The notes: a model not told the origin generated them from the letters alone. 16,950 bases of DNA from Burkholderiales bacterium (GCA_020348765.1 CP070753.1:679109-696058); one strand, 5' to 3'; counted from the first letter of the stretch, positions 1 through 9,800 are shown. Numbers and translations are program-made.

Positions 1-642
1 GATGAAGCTGCTGGAAACGCCGAGCGCGATGCCGAACACCCACTCGGTGGTCAGCCACTGGTGCGACATGCCCTTGGCCAGCGAAGCGCCCTTGTGCGCG
101 ATCATGTCGGGCATGTACGGTCCGCCGAACATGTAGACCAGAAACACGATCGCCACCAGCGTCATCGGCGGACCGAGCACCCGGCGCGTGGCCTCGAGCA
201 GCAACACCAGACCGACGAGTGCGGTCCAGATGTCCATCGTCGTCGGTTGTCCGGGGCGCTCCGCCAGCTGCGCATAGAACAGGAACAGGTACCCGGCACA
301 GAACGCGCCGACCAGCGCGAACACCCAGTCCTGGATCGGAATGTGATCGCGTGGCGAGCGCTTGAACGCGGGATACGCGGTGTAGGCCAGGAACACTGCG
401 AGCGCAAGATGGATCGAGCGTGCCTCGGTGGCATTGAAGACCAGGAACCCGAGCGAGAACGAGAACGGCGATGCGTACCAGATCTGGAACAGCGACCATG
501 CCAGCGCCACGACCAGCATCAGCTTGGCGACGGCTCCGGTAGGCGCTCGCCCCCCGGTGTCGGACTCGGCGACCAGTTCCTGCAGCTTGGCCGAATCCGC
601 CCCGGCGTCGCCGCCCGGACCACGTTCCTCAGCACCGCTCAT
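1..642 (-). CDS. TRAP transporter fused permease (4TM/12TM type), N-terminal part
   Basis: This is the first 214 residues of an inner-membrane permease; the reading frame is still open at the left edge. Residues 1-37 are a polar cytoplasmic lead. Hydrophobic segments then fall at about 38-57, 61-70 with 77-90, 105-124, 137-149 and 159-175. The stretch [20 protein letters not shown] (148-167) and the later [17 protein letters not shown] (194-210) are what I expect in TRAP permeases where the small DctQ-like and large DctM-like subunits are fused. Such proteins import organic acids or similar solutes with a periplasmic TAXI-type binding protein; that gene is not in the window and the substrate cannot be told. 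The start at 642 is supported by GAGGAGG five bases upstream. It is divergent from yadG, with a candidate promoter at 741-768. Confidence 0.82.
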   Translation of the reverse strand, partial: MSGAEERGPGGDAGADSAKLQELVAESDTGGRAPTGAVAKLMLVVALAWSLFQIWYASPFSFSLGFLVFNATEARSIHLALAVFLAYTAYPAFKRSPRDHIPIQDWVFALVGAFCAGYLFLFYAQLAERPGQPTTMDIWTALVGLVLLLEATRRVLGPPMTLVAIVFLVYMFGGPYMPDMIAHKGASLAKGMSHQWLTTEWVFGIALGVSSSFI

Positions 643-712
643 CGAAGCCTCCTCGCTCCCTGCACCTCGGACCCGGGCCCGCGCACCGGTGTTCGAAATC
701 CGGACGCCGCCT

Positions 713-736
713 TCTGGGCCGCCCTCTGGGCCGCTC
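713..736. repeat. Two-copy 12-bp direct repeat in the TRAP/yadG intergenic region
   Basis: TCTGGGCCGC occurs at 713-722 and again at 725-734, a period of 12. It lies just downstream of the candidate -10 of the TRAP permease, around its predicted transcription start. It may be a simple slippage duplication or a tandem binding site. The remainder of the 174-base gap shows nothing further I can support. Confidence 0.5.
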
Positions 737-740
737 GGCA

Positions 741-768
741 AGTTTACGGTCTTGGGCGGGGTCGGCAA
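741..768 (-). promoter_or_regulatory. Candidate sigma-70 promoter for the TRAP permease
   Basis: Read on the minus strand, TTGCCG (768-763) and TAAACT (746-741) are separated by 16 bases. Each matches four of six consensus positions. Transcription would begin near 734 and give a leader of about 90 bases before the ATG at 642. This is a pattern match only. Confidence 0.35.
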
Positions 769-816
769 AGTCGGGAAAGCCCCGGCGGCACGGTCCCGGT
801 GTATGGTTGCGATCCG

Positions 817-1739
<923 letters not shown>

Positions 1740-1743
<4 letters not shown>

Positions 1744-2501
1744 ACCTGCGCGGCGCGCTCGCGATCTACGCCTTCGAGATCGGGCGGACCCGGCGCACGC
1801 TGTTCCAGAGCGTGGTCTCGCCGGTGCTGTCGACCTCGCTGTATTTCGTCGTGTTCGGCTCGGCGATCGGCTCGCGCATCACCGAGATCGACGGCGTCGC
1901 CTACGGTGCGTTCATCGTGCCGGGGCTGATCATGTTCTCGCTGCTGACGCAGAGCCTGTCGAACGCGTCCTTCGGCATCTTCTTCCCGAAGTTCACCGGC
2001 ACCATCTACGAGTTGCTTTCCGCGCCGGTTTCCGCTTTCGAGATCGTGCTCGGTTACGTCGGCGCCGCCGCCACCAAGTCGATCCTGCTCGGCCTGATCA
2101 TCCTGGCCACGGCGGCGCTGATCGTGCCGGTGCGCATCGAGCACCCGCTGTGGATGATCGCGTTCCTGGTGCTGACCTCGATCACGTTCAGCCTGCTCGG
2201 ATTCATCATCGGCATCTGGGCCGACAATTTCGAGAAGCTGCAGGTCATTCCGCTGCTGGTCGTCACACCACTCGCCTTCCTGGGCGGAACGTTCTACTCG
2301 GTCAGCATGCTGCCGCCGTTCTGGCAGCAGGTGACGCTGTTCAACCCGGTGCTGTACCTGATCAGCGGCTTTCGCTGGAGCTTCTACGAGAATGCCGACG
2401 TCGGCGTCGGCCTGAGCCTGGGCATGATCGCCGCCTTCCTCGCCGCGTGCATGCTGTGCGTGGCATGGATCTTTCGGACCGGCTACAGGATCCGGACCTG
2501 A
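1740..2501 (+). CDS. yadH: ABC-2 type exporter, permease protein (YadH-like)
   Basis: This 253-residue polytopic membrane protein starts inside the stop of yadG (ATGA), so the two are translationally coupled and form a transporter. An amphipathic N-terminus (about 1-22) is followed by roughly six membrane segments: about 23-44, 57-75, 102-126, 135-160, 170-190 and 223-245. Family features include the [20 protein letters not shown] stretch in the second segment and the [19 protein letters not shown] loop with [13 protein letters not shown] before the last segment. This architecture is standard for ABC-2 permeases that export drugs, lipids or polysaccharides. It looks intact and is the usual length. 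Transcription probably stops in the short gap before the convergent sirtuin gene, where a GC hairpin lies. Confidence 0.92.
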
Positions 2502-2552
2502 TCGCGCCGCAGCCGCCCGACCGGCCGGTGGCATCGGGCGCCGGTGCTGCTG

Positions 2553-2571
2553 CGGGCGCTCGTCGCGCCCG
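2553..2571. terminator. GC-rich hairpin between convergent yadH and cobB
   Basis: CGGGCGC (2553-2559) pairs perfectly with GCGCCCG (2565-2571) around a five-base loop, TCGTC. It sits in the 109-base gap between the two convergent stop codons, where a bidirectional terminator is expected. No T-tract follows on either strand, so intrinsic termination would be weak or need Rho. Confidence 0.38.
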
Positions 2572-2610
2572 GGCGGGCCGCTTCGTTCGGCGCACCCGCG
2601 ACAACCTCGT

Positions 2611-3369
2611 TCACCGCACCAGCAGCGGCAGCAATTCGCCGATCTCGCCCGGTAGCAGCGCATCGGCGATGTCATCGAACGCGGTCGGCTGACCGTTCAT
2701 GATCGCCACCCGTGCGCCGGCCCGCTGCGCGAGCGGCACCAGCCCGGCGACCGGATACACGCTGAGCGTGGTGCCGATCGCGAGCAGCAGGTCGGCCTCG
2801 CACGCGGTCGTCGTGGCCCGCTCGATGACCTCGGGCACCAGCGACTGCCCGAACGAGATCGTGTCGCTCTTGACGATCCCGCCGCAATGCGGGCAGTCCG
2901 GGTCCGCCTCGCCGGCGCGCACGCGCTCGAGCAGCTGCTGCATCGGCCAGCGCGCGCCGCACTGCCAGCACATCGCGCGCCGGATCGTGCCGTGCACCTC
3001 GATCACCCTGTCGGGCGAGTTGCCGGCGAGCTGGTGCAGGCCGTCCACGTTCTGGGTGATCAGCGCGTGCAGCTTGCCGCGCCGCTCGAGCTCGGCCAGC
3101 GCCAGATGCGCGGCATTCGGCCGGGCGCTCCAGGCCGCATGCTCCAGACGCGCGCGCCAGGCACGCCTGCGCACTTCGGCGTCGGCCAGGTAGTTCTGCA
3201 GCGTCGCCTGCTTCTCGGCCTGCGGATCGCGGGTCCAGACACCCTTGGGCCCGCGGAAATCGGGAATGCCGGAATCGGTCGAGACACCGGCACCGGTCAG
3301 GGCGACGACCCTGCCGGCGGATTCGATCCAGCCGCGAATCGCGGCGATGGCATCTGTCTGGGGCTGCAC
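2611..3369 (-). CDS. cobB: NAD-dependent protein deacylase, sirtuin (CobB/Sir2 family)
   Basis: It removes acetyl or other acyl groups from lysines in the cytoplasm, consuming NAD. From the chosen start, the NAD motif GAGVSTDSGIPDFRG is at 26-40, QNVDGLH at 106-112, the catalytic His in HGT at 126, the zinc cysteines at C134, C137, C159 and C162, and the second NAD element IGTTLSVYPVAGL lies in the last third. The Tyr/Arg pair typical of desuccinylating sirtuins is not evident (the region reads AWRARLEH), so deacetylation seems likelier; this is inference. The start is a judgement: GTG 3369 has AGGAGG five bases upstream, giving 252 residues. ATG 3396 is in frame and adds nine residues, but it lacks a Shine-Dalgarno and its first bases belong to a possible -10 box. 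Divergent from polX. Confidence 0.9.
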   Translation of the reverse strand: MQPQTDAIAAIRGWIESAGRVVALTGAGVSTDSGIPDFRGPKGVWTRDPQAEKQATLQNYLADAEVRRRAWRARLEHAAWSARPNAAHLALAELERRGKLHALITQNVDGLHQLAGNSPDRVIEVHGTIRRAMCWQCGARWPMQQLLERVRAGEADPDCPHCGGIVKSDTISFGQSLVPEVIERATTTACEADLLLAIGTTLSVYPVAGLVPLAQRAGARVAIMNGQPTAFDDIADALLPGEIGELLPLLVR

Positions 3370-3394
3370 GCCCGCCTCCTGCGATCGAAGGTCC

Positions 3395-3400
3395 ATGATA
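3395..3400 (-). promoter_or_regulatory. Possible -10 box for cobB overlapping an upstream ATG
   Basis: TATCAT on the minus strand (3400-3395) matches five of six bases of the sigma-70 -10 consensus and contains part of the in-frame ATG at 3396. If it is used, transcription starts inside that ATG's downstream codons and translation must begin at GTG 3369. No good -35 is visible. Confidence 0.25.
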
Positions 3401-3449
3401 CCCGGCGTCCGTGCACGCCGGGGCAGGGGCCGGATACCATCGAGCACGC

Positions 3450-5162
3450 ATGCACAATCGCGAGATCGCCGCACTGTTCGACCGAATGGCCGACCTGCTC
3501 GACATCGAGCAGGCCAACCCGTTTCGGGTTCGTGCCTACCGCAACGCGGCCCGGACCGTCGGTGGGCATGCGAAGCCGATGTCGGAGCTGCTGGCGCGCG
3601 GCGACGACCTGTCGCGCCTGCCCGGGATCGGCAAGGACCTGGCGGCGAAGATCGCCGAGATCGTCGAGACCGGTCGCCTGCGCGCGCTCGAGGAACTCGA
3701 GCAGCGCGTGCCGGCGGCCCTGAGCGAACTGATGCACATCGACGGGCTGGGCCCGAAGCGGGTGCGGAGCCTGTATCACGCGCTCGGCGTGCGCTCGCCG
3801 GCGGACCTGTCCGCGGCGCTCGAAGGCGACCGGATCCGCTCGCTGCCCGGCTTCGGGGCCAGGACCGTGGAGAAGCTGCGCCACGGCATCGAGATGCTGG
3901 CCGCGTCCGAGAAGCGCACCCGGCTGGTCGATGCCGAGCAGATCGCCGCCGACCTGCTCGAGTGGATGCGCGGCAGCCGCGGCCTGAAGTCGATCGAGGT
4001 CGCGGGCAGCTTCCGCAGGCGGTGCGAGACGGTCGGCGACCTGGACCTGCTGGTGAGCGCCGCCCGCGGCTCCGACGCCATGGACCGGTTCGTTCGCTAT
4101 CGCGAGGTCGACCAGGTGCTGGCGCAAGGCAAGACACGGGCCACCGTGCGGCTGCGCTCGGGCATGCAGATCGACCTGCGCGTGGTGCCGCAGGCTTCGC
4201 ATGGGGCGGCGCTCCACTACTTCACCGGCTCGCGCGAGCACAACATCGCGGTGCGCACGCTGGCGGTGCGCAAGAAGCTCAAGCTCAACGAGTACGGCGT
4301 GTTCCGGGGCGACACGCGCATCGCCGGGCGCACCGAGGCGGACGTGTTCGCGGCCGCCGGGCTGCCTTTCATCGCCCCGGAGCTGCGCGAGAACCGCGGC
4401 GAGGTCGAGGCCGCGCTCGCCGGCCGGCTGCCGCGGCTGATCGAGCTCGACGACATCCGCGGCGACCTGCACTGCCACAGCAGCGCGAGCGACGGCCACC
4501 CCTCGATCGCGCAGCTCGCCCAGGCTGCGCTGGCCCTGGGCTACGAGTACCTGGCGATCACCGACCACACCCGCCGCGCGAGCGTCGCCCACGGTCTGGT
4601 CCGCAAGCGCCTCGAGCAGCAGATGCGCGAGATCGACCGCCTGAACGCGAAGCTCGACGGCATCGTGATCCTGAAGTCGGCCGAAGTCGACATCCTCGAA
4701 GACGGCTCGCTCGACCTGCCCGATGCCGTGCTGCGCGAGCTCGACTTCACGGTGTGCGCGGTCCACTACGGGCTCGGCCTGCCACGCGAGCGGCAGACCG
4801 AGCGCATCCTGCGCGCGATGGACAATCCGCTGCTCAACGTCCTGGCGCATCCGACCGGACGGCTGATCGACGTGCGCCGCCCCTATGCGATCGACCTCGA
4901 GCGGATCATGCGTGCGGCGCGCGAACGCGGCTGCGCGATCGAGCTCAATGCGCACCCGGACCGGCTCGACCTGAACGATGTCCACTGCCGCCTGGCCAAG
5001 GCGATCGGCGTGCGCGTGGCGATCGGCAGCGACGCCCATGCGTGCGACGACCTGGCGCTGCTGCGCCACGGCATCGACCAGGCCCGGCGCGGCTGGCTCG
5101 AAGCGAAGGACGTGCTCAATACCCGCGGCCTCGCGACCCTGCGCAAGCTGCTGCGCCGTTGA
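3450..5162 (+). CDS. polX: DNA polymerase X family protein with C-terminal PHP domain (PolX)
   Basis: This 570-residue protein is the normal length for bacterial PolX, which fills short gaps during DNA repair. Helix-hairpin-helix motifs read LPGIGKDLAAKI (57-68), IDGLGPKRV (97-105) and LPGFGARTVEKL (132-143). The polymerase palm has GSFRR (186-190) and the metal-binding DLD at 197-199, with the third Asp at D242 (QIDLRV). The PHP domain starts near 337 with GDLHCHSSASDG and continues through ITDH, EVDILEDG, VHYG, LAHPTGR, ELNAHPDRLDL and IGSDAH. Its metal ligands look complete, so a 3'-5' exonuclease or AP-processing activity, as known for the family, is plausible. The start at 3450 begins directly at the domain. 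The Shine-Dalgarno is weak (GAG), and a TACCAT hexamer at 3435-3440 would place transcription start almost at the ATG. Confidence 0.95.
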   Translation: MHNREIAALFDRMADLLDIEQANPFRVRAYRNAARTVGGHAKPMSELLARGDDLSRLPGIGKDLAAKIAEIVETGRLRALEELEQRVPAALSELMHIDGLGPKRVRSLYHALGVRSPADLSAALEGDRIRSLPGFGARTVEKLRHGIEMLAASEKRTRLVDAEQIAADLLEWMRGSRGLKSIEVAGSFRRRCETVGDLDLLVSAARGSDAMDRFVRYREVDQVLAQGKTRATVRLRSGMQIDLRVVPQASHGAALHYFTGSREHNIAVRTLAVRKKLKLNEYGVFRGDTRIAGRTEADVFAAAGLPFIAPELRENRGEVEAALAGRLPRLIELDDIRGDLHCHSSASDGHPSIAQLAQAALALGYEYLAITDHTRRASVAHGLVRKRLEQQMREIDRLNAKLDGIVILKSAEVDILEDGSLDLPDAVLRELDFTVCAVHYGLGLPRERQTERILRAMDNPLLNVLAHPTGRLIDVRRPYAIDLERIMRAARERGCAIELNAHPDRLDLNDVHCRLAKAIGVRVAIGSDAHACDDLALLRHGIDQARRGWLEAKDVLNTRGLATLRKLLRR

Positions 5163-5197
5163 TAGCCGCGTGTTGCGGATTCGCCGCACGACCGAGG

Positions 5198-5222
5198 CGC
5201 AACCGAAGCGGAATCGGTTGCG
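5198..5222. terminator. 25-bp inverted repeat between polX and the GNAT gene
   Basis: CGCAACCGA (5198-5206) and TCGGTTGCG (5214-5222) are perfectly complementary nine-base arms around AGCGGAA. It lies 36 bases after the polX stop, so a terminator is possible, but no T-run follows. Its right arm overlaps the candidate -35 (5218-5223) of the next gene, so an operator role is equally possible. Confidence 0.42.
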
Positions 5223-5246
5223 GCCGATGCTGCGGTGCAGCATAAT
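5218..5246 (+). promoter_or_regulatory. Candidate sigma-70 promoter for the GNAT gene
   Basis: TTGCGG (5218-5223) and CATAAT (5241-5246) are spaced by the ideal 17 bases; the -10 matches five of six consensus bases and the -35 three. The start would be near 5253, leaving about 74 bases of leader before ATG 5327. Confidence 0.42.
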
Positions 5247-5326
5247 GGGATCACCGGCCATCCACCGGCCTGCCTGTCATTCTGCCGAGCATCGGTCGCG
5301 CCGGCCATAGCACCAGGGGAGCGCGC

Positions 5327-5908
5327 ATGCCCGGCTCGCGTCACACCGTCCATCGCCTCGGCGAATCGGATCGCACCGCGTTCTACGAGCACCTCCGGAC
5401 CCTGTCCGCCGAAGACCGCCGGCTGCGATTCGGCCAGGCGATCAACGACTGGGCGCTCGAGGCCTACATCGATGACATCGACTTCGCCGCGGACGCGGTG
5501 TTTGCGGTTCTCGACGACGATCTGTCGATCGCGGGCGCGGCGCACCTGGCGCTGCGCCGCGACATCGCGGAGCTCGGCATCAGTGTCGCGGCCGATCGCC
5601 GCGGTCGCGGCGTTGCCTCGGCGTTGTTCGACCGTGTGGTCGTGTTCGCCCAGAACCGCGGCCGCACGACCTTCTTCATGCACTGCCTGATCGAAAACCG
5701 CCAGATGCTGCGCATCGCGCAGCGCGCCGGCATGCGTGTCGCATCCGACGCAACCGAGGCCGACGCCTGCCTGTCGCTGCCGGCGCCGACGCCACTGTCG
5801 CTGATCGACGAAGCGATCGCGGATCAGTATTCGCTGTACGACTACGGCGCCAAGCAGCTGCTGCAGGTGCTGCGAGCGGGCATGCGGCGGACCGACGCCG
5901 GGCCGTGA
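5327..5908 (+). CDS. GNAT family N-acetyltransferase
   Basis: A 193-residue protein of the Gcn5-related acetyltransferase fold, which moves an acetyl group from acetyl-CoA to an amine. The strand carrying ELGISVAAD (82-90) leads into the acetyl-CoA pyrophosphate loop RRGRGVA (91-97) and helix ASALFDRVVVFAQ. LIENRQMLRIAQRAGMR (121-137) is the typical late helix, where a side chain contacts CoA. The last 40 residues after the core are unusual in sequence, and I cannot assign a substrate. GGGGA lies six bases before ATG 5327, supporting this start. The VOC gene follows after 69 bases with its own ribosome binding site and a possible promoter, so co-transcription is uncertain. Codon and GC use match the neighbours. 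Confidence 0.85.
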   Translation: MPGSRHTVHRLGESDRTAFYEHLRTLSAEDRRLRFGQAINDWALEAYIDDIDFAADAVFAVLDDDLSIAGAAHLALRRDIAELGISVAADRRGRGVASALFDRVVVFAQNRGRTTFFMHCLIENRQMLRIAQRAGMRVASDATEADACLSLPAPTPLSLIDEAIADQYSLYDYGAKQLLQVLRAGMRRTDAGP

Positions 5909-5922
5909 CGCCCGACTTCACC

Positions 5923-5928
5923 TACAAT
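5923..5928 (+). promoter_or_regulatory. Possible -10 box (TACAAT) for the VOC gene
   Basis: TACAAT, five of six consensus bases, begins 15 bases after the GNAT stop and about 50 bases before ATG 5978. No recognisable -35 is present at the usual distance. The identical hexamer occurs before the M20 gene. Confidence 0.3.
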
Positions 5929-5977
5929 GGCACGCCCGGGCGGTCGACGGCCGCGGCCCGGTGACGAGGAGGGCGCG

Positions 5978-6370
5978 ATGTCCGTATCGACGATGAACCA
6001 TTTCACGATCCTGACCGACGATCTGGACGCGACGCTGGCGTTCTATGGGCGCCACCTCGGTCTTCGGCCGGGGCCGCGTCCGCCGTTCAGGTTTGCCGGC
6101 GCCTGGCTGTATGCCGAAGGTGGAAGCGACCCGATCCTGCACGTGATCGCCGAGCAGCCGCGCGAACGCCTGGTCGCCGGCGTGATCGACCACATGGCCT
6201 TCACGGCCCGCGGCCTCGGGGCCGTCCTGGGCCGGCTGCGCGAAGACGGCATCGACTACGATCTGCGCCGGTTGCCCGACTACGGCACCTGGCAGCTGTT
6301 CTTCCGCGATCCGAACGGCGCCCGCGTGGAACTGGATTTCGACCCGGCCGAAGCCGCCCCGGCCGGCTGA
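5978..6370 (+). CDS. VOC superfamily (glyoxalase/dioxygenase fold) protein
   Basis: A 130-residue single-module protein of the vicinal oxygen chelate fold. Two beta-alpha-beta-beta-beta repeats are visible: residues 5-60 beginning MNHFTILTDDLDATLAFYG, and 68-122 ending FFRDPNGARVELDF. Probable metal ligands are H8, H55 and/or H72, and E118. The family covers glyoxalase I, extradiol dioxygenases, antibiotic-binding proteins and epimerases, and the sequence alone does not decide which. DPNGARVELDF resembles the C-terminal strand of glyoxalase-like lyases. The start is secure: GAGGAGGG ends four bases before ATG 5978. A longer in-frame ATG at 5927 would add 17 arginine- and proline-rich residues and is rejected. 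It converges on the cupin gene with only ten bases between stop codons. Confidence 0.87.
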   Translation: MSVSTMNHFTILTDDLDATLAFYGRHLGLRPGPRPPFRFAGAWLYAEGGSDPILHVIAEQPRERLVAGVIDHMAFTARGLGAVLGRLREDGIDYDLRRLPDYGTWQLFFRDPNGARVELDFDPAEAAPAG

Positions 6371-6384
6371 GCGCAACCGCTCAG
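6367..6384. terminator. Hairpin formed by the two stop codons of convergent genes
   Basis: CTGAGCG (6367-6373) pairs with CGCTCAG (6378-6384) around the loop CAAC. The TGA of the VOC gene (6368-6370) is in the left arm, and the TGA of the cupin gene (TCA at 6381-6383 on the plus strand) is in the right arm. No T-tract follows on either side. Confidence 0.45.
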
Positions 6385-6776
6385 GCCTCGCTCCAGGTCT
6401 TGCGCGGCGGGGACTTGATCTCCACCGCCAGACAGTCCTCGAGTGTCTCGCTCCAGTGCGGTACGCCGCGCGGATGGATCCAGGCATCGCCCGCCTCGAC
6501 GATGAACTCGTCGCCGCCGATCACCAGGCGCATGCGGCCTCGGATCAGGTACACGACCGACTCGTGGTCGTCATGCGTGTGCTCGGGCACGCGTACGCCC
6601 GCTTTCTCGAAGATTTCGACCATCAGCATGTCGTCGCCGACCAGAAGCGGTTTCAGATCGACATGGCCGGCGCTCGGGTGGCCTTCGAGCACACCCATAC
6701 GCACCTTCGGCGTCGCGGCGCCGCGCGCGACGAAACCCGTTGTCTTCTGCAGCCTGCGTGATTCGTCAGCGCCCAT
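6381..6776 (-). CDS. Small cupin-domain protein downstream of putA
   Basis: A 131-residue single-domain cupin. Motif 1 is present as G60 VRVPE H66 T H68 DDH E72, running to G80. Motif 2 is G96 DAWIH P102 R G104 VP H107. H66, H68, E72 and H107 are the classic metal ligands, so a metal-bound beta-barrel is likely. Residues 1-45 precede the barrel, and the C-terminus KSPPRKTWSEA resembles cupins annotated as ectoine-synthase-like or polyketide-cyclase-like; I cannot choose a reaction. GGAGG lies five bases before ATG 6776. It begins 32 bases after the putA stop on the same strand, which suggests co-transcription with proline catabolism, perhaps as a small-molecule sensor or accessory enzyme (inference). 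Confidence 0.85.
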   Translation of the reverse strand: MGADESRRLQKTTGFVARGAATPKVRMGVLEGHPSAGHVDLKPLLVGDDMLMVEIFEKAGVRVPEHTHDDHESVVYLIRGRMRLVIGGDEFIVEAGDAWIHPRGVPHWSETLEDCLAVEIKSPPRKTWSEA

Positions 6777-6808
6777 CGCGTCCTCCGGTCAGTGGTGGTC
6801 TGCGCCGC

Positions 6809-9800
6809 TCAGGCGGCTCCGGCCAGCAGCGCCGCATTGCCTCCTGCGGCCGTGGTGTCGATGCAAAGGTGGCGTTCGATCAGCAGCCGATCGCCCGCGC
6901 ACCGCCCGGTGATCAGCGGCAGGATCGGGCCCGGGCGCGTCGCCAGCGCACGCCGCGCCCTTCGCAGCGCATCGACCCCGGCCTCGTAGCGCACCGCGTC
7001 GAAGCCGCGCAGCGAGCCCAGCAGCGGCTCGGGAACGATCCCGTGGATCGCGGCCAGTCGCTCGGGTGGCGCATCGATCGCGGCCCGTTCGGCGATCGCG
7101 CCCGGTGCGGCCATCAGCGCCGCGCAGCCGGCCGCCAGCGCCTCGCGTGCCTGCGCAGCCGCCCGCTGGGCGCCGGGGCCGAGGCAAAGCACGATGCCGC
7201 GCGCGTGCAGCGACAGCCGGTTCGACTCGCCGGTCGGCCCCGGCATGTCGACGGGCGCCCAGATCGCGGCCTGCGGCGGGCGCCGCAGCAGCGCCAGCGC
7301 CGCCTGCACCGCCGGCTCGCCGAGTGCGGCCGGTGCGGCCCCGGCATCCGACTCGCCGGAGTCCGGATCGACCGGCCCGGCCTCGTCCGCTCCGGCCCGG
7401 GGCACTTGCGCCAGGCGTCGCAGGTAGCGCGGCCCGCCCGCCTTGGGGCCGGTGCCGGACAGGCCCTCGCCGCCAAAGGGCTGCGACCCGACCACCGCAC
7501 CGATCTGGTTGCGATTGACATAGACATTGCCGACCCGCAGGCGCTCGACGATGCGTTGCACGCGCGCGTCGATGCGCGTGTGCAGCCCGAAGGTCAGGCC
7601 GTAGCCGGACGCATTGACCGCATCGACCACCGCGTCGAGCTCGTCGGCTTCGAACGTGGCCACGTGCAGCACCGGCCCGAACACCTCCTCGCGCAGCTCG
7701 CCGATGCCGGCCACCCGGATGACCGCCGGCGCCACATGCAGCCCACCGTCCGGCGCCTTGCCGCGCTTGAGCAGCCGGCCCTCGGCGGCCGCGCGCGCGA
7801 CATGGGCCTCGATGCGATCGCGCGCCTCGGTATCGATCACCGGGCCCAGGTCGGTGGCCGGGTCCCAGGGGTCCCCGACCTGCAGCAGGTCGATCGCTCC
7901 GAACAGCATCTCGAGCAGGCGCGGTGCGGTGTCGCGCTGCAGATAGAGCACGCGCAATGCGGAGCAGCGCTGGCCGGCGCTCTGGAACGCAGAGGCGACG
8001 ATGTCTTGCACGGCCTGCTCGGGCAGCGCGGTCGAGTCGACGATCATCGCGTTCAGACCGCCGGTCTCGGCGATCAGCGGCGCACGGGGATCGGCCGCCT
8101 CGGCCATGGCCCGGTCGATGCCGTGCGCGGTCTCGATCGAGCCGGTGAAGCACAGCCCGCAGACCCGAGCATCGGCGGTGAGCGCCGCGCCGACGCTCGG
8201 GCCGTCGCCGGGCAGAAGCTGCAGCGCCACCGCAGGCACGCCCGCCGCGTGCAACAGCTGCACCGCGCGCGCGGCGATCAGCGCGGTCTGCTCGGCCGGC
8301 TTGGCGATCACGGCGTGACCCACGGCCAGCGCCGCGGCGACCTGCCCGGTGAAGATCGCCAGCGGGAAGTTCCACGGCGAGATGCAGACGAAGGCGCCGC
8401 CGCCGTGCCCGCCACCGTTGTCGCTCGCGGCCGCGCCCGCGGGCGGTGCGTCGCCGACGCCCTCGGCTTGTGCGGCGTAGTAGCGCAGGAAATCCACCGC
8501 CTCGCGCAGCTCGCCGACGCAGTCGACCAGGGTCTTGCCGGCTTCGCGCGCGGCCAGCGCGTGCAGTTCTCCGGCATGCGCCTCGTACAAGTCGGCCGCA
8601 CGGCGCAGGCAGGCGGCGCGCTCGCGCACGTCGGTGCGCGCCCATGCGCGCGCGGCATCGCCAACGGCCGCGGCGAACGCTGCCTCGACGTCGGCTGCGC
8701 TAGCCTCGGTCACGGTCCCGACCACGTCTTCGGCTCGCGCCGGGTTGCGCACCGTGCGCGTGCGCCGCTCGGCCGGGCGCAGGGGCAGCGCATCGTCGGC
8801 TTGCGCGAGCATCGGCGCCGCGGCCCAGCGGTGATCGCCGAAGCGCTCGCGCATGGCCTCGAGCGTTGCGCGGTCGGACGGATCGTTGACGTCCCAGCCT
8901 CGCGAGTTGCGACGCTGCGCCCCGAACAGTGCAGGCGCAGGCAAGATCGCCGGGTTCGATGCCGCGGCACCCCAGGCTGCGACGACCTCGAGCGGGTCGC
9001 GCGCGATGGCCCGCGCCGGCACGGCGGTATCGACGATCTGGTTCACGAACGACGAGTTGGCGCCGTTTTCGAGCAGGCGACGCACCAGGTAGGCCAGCAG
9101 GTCCCGATGCGCGCCGACCGGCGCATAGATCCGGCAGCGTGCGCCCGCTTCGTCCATCACCAGCGCATGCAAGGCCTCGCCCATGCCGTGCAACCGCTGG
9201 AACTCGAAGTCCGCGCCGGTCTCGGCCGCCATGTGCAGAACCGCGGCGACCGTGTGCGCATTGTGCGTGGCGAACTGCGGGAAGATGCGGTCGGTCATCG
9301 CCAGCAACCGTCTAGCACACGCGAGGTAGCTCAGGTCCGAACTCGCCTTGCGCGTGAACACCGGGAAGCCGGGCAGACCCAGGACCTGCGCGCGCTTGAT
9401 CTCGGTATCCCAGTACGCACCCTTGACCAGCCGCACCGTGATCCGTCGACCGAGACGCGCGGCGAGCGCGTGCAGCCAGTCGATGACCGCGAGCGCGCGC
9501 GGCGCATAGGACTGGACCGCGACGCCGAAACCATCCCAGCCGGCCAGCGCCGGGTTCATCAGGACCGCCTCGATGACATCGAGCGAAAGCTCGAGGCGGT
9601 CCGCTTCCTCGGCATCGATGTTCAGCCCCATGGCCGCCGAGCTCGCGAGCTGCGCCAGCGACGTGACCCGCGTGACCAGTTCGGGCAGAACCCGGTCCCG
9701 CTGGCCGCCTTCGTAGCGCGGATGCAGCGCCGAGAGCTTGACCGAGACCGCCGGGTTGACATGCAGCGAACCGCCGCTGCAGCTCGCGGCAAGCGCAGTG

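Noticed and set aside
61..816. Possible long N-terminal extension of the YadG ATPase
   Set aside because: The stretch lies antisense to the TRAP permease and has no homology-like features. The ATPase is the normal 308 residues from ATG 817.
3370..4137. Possible 250-residue N-terminal extension of the sirtuin
   Set aside because: It is antisense to polX, arginine- and serine-rich, and unnecessary since the sirtuin fold is complete from GTG 3369.
3297..5261. Open frame of about 650 codons on the minus strand opposite polX
   Set aside because: PolX on the plus strand has every catalytic motif; the antisense product has none and is a compositional shadow.
5926..5941. Possible sigma-54 promoter (TGGCACG) upstream of the VOC gene
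   Set aside because: The -24-like TGGCAC is followed by GC-rich sequence with no TTGC element at the required spacing.
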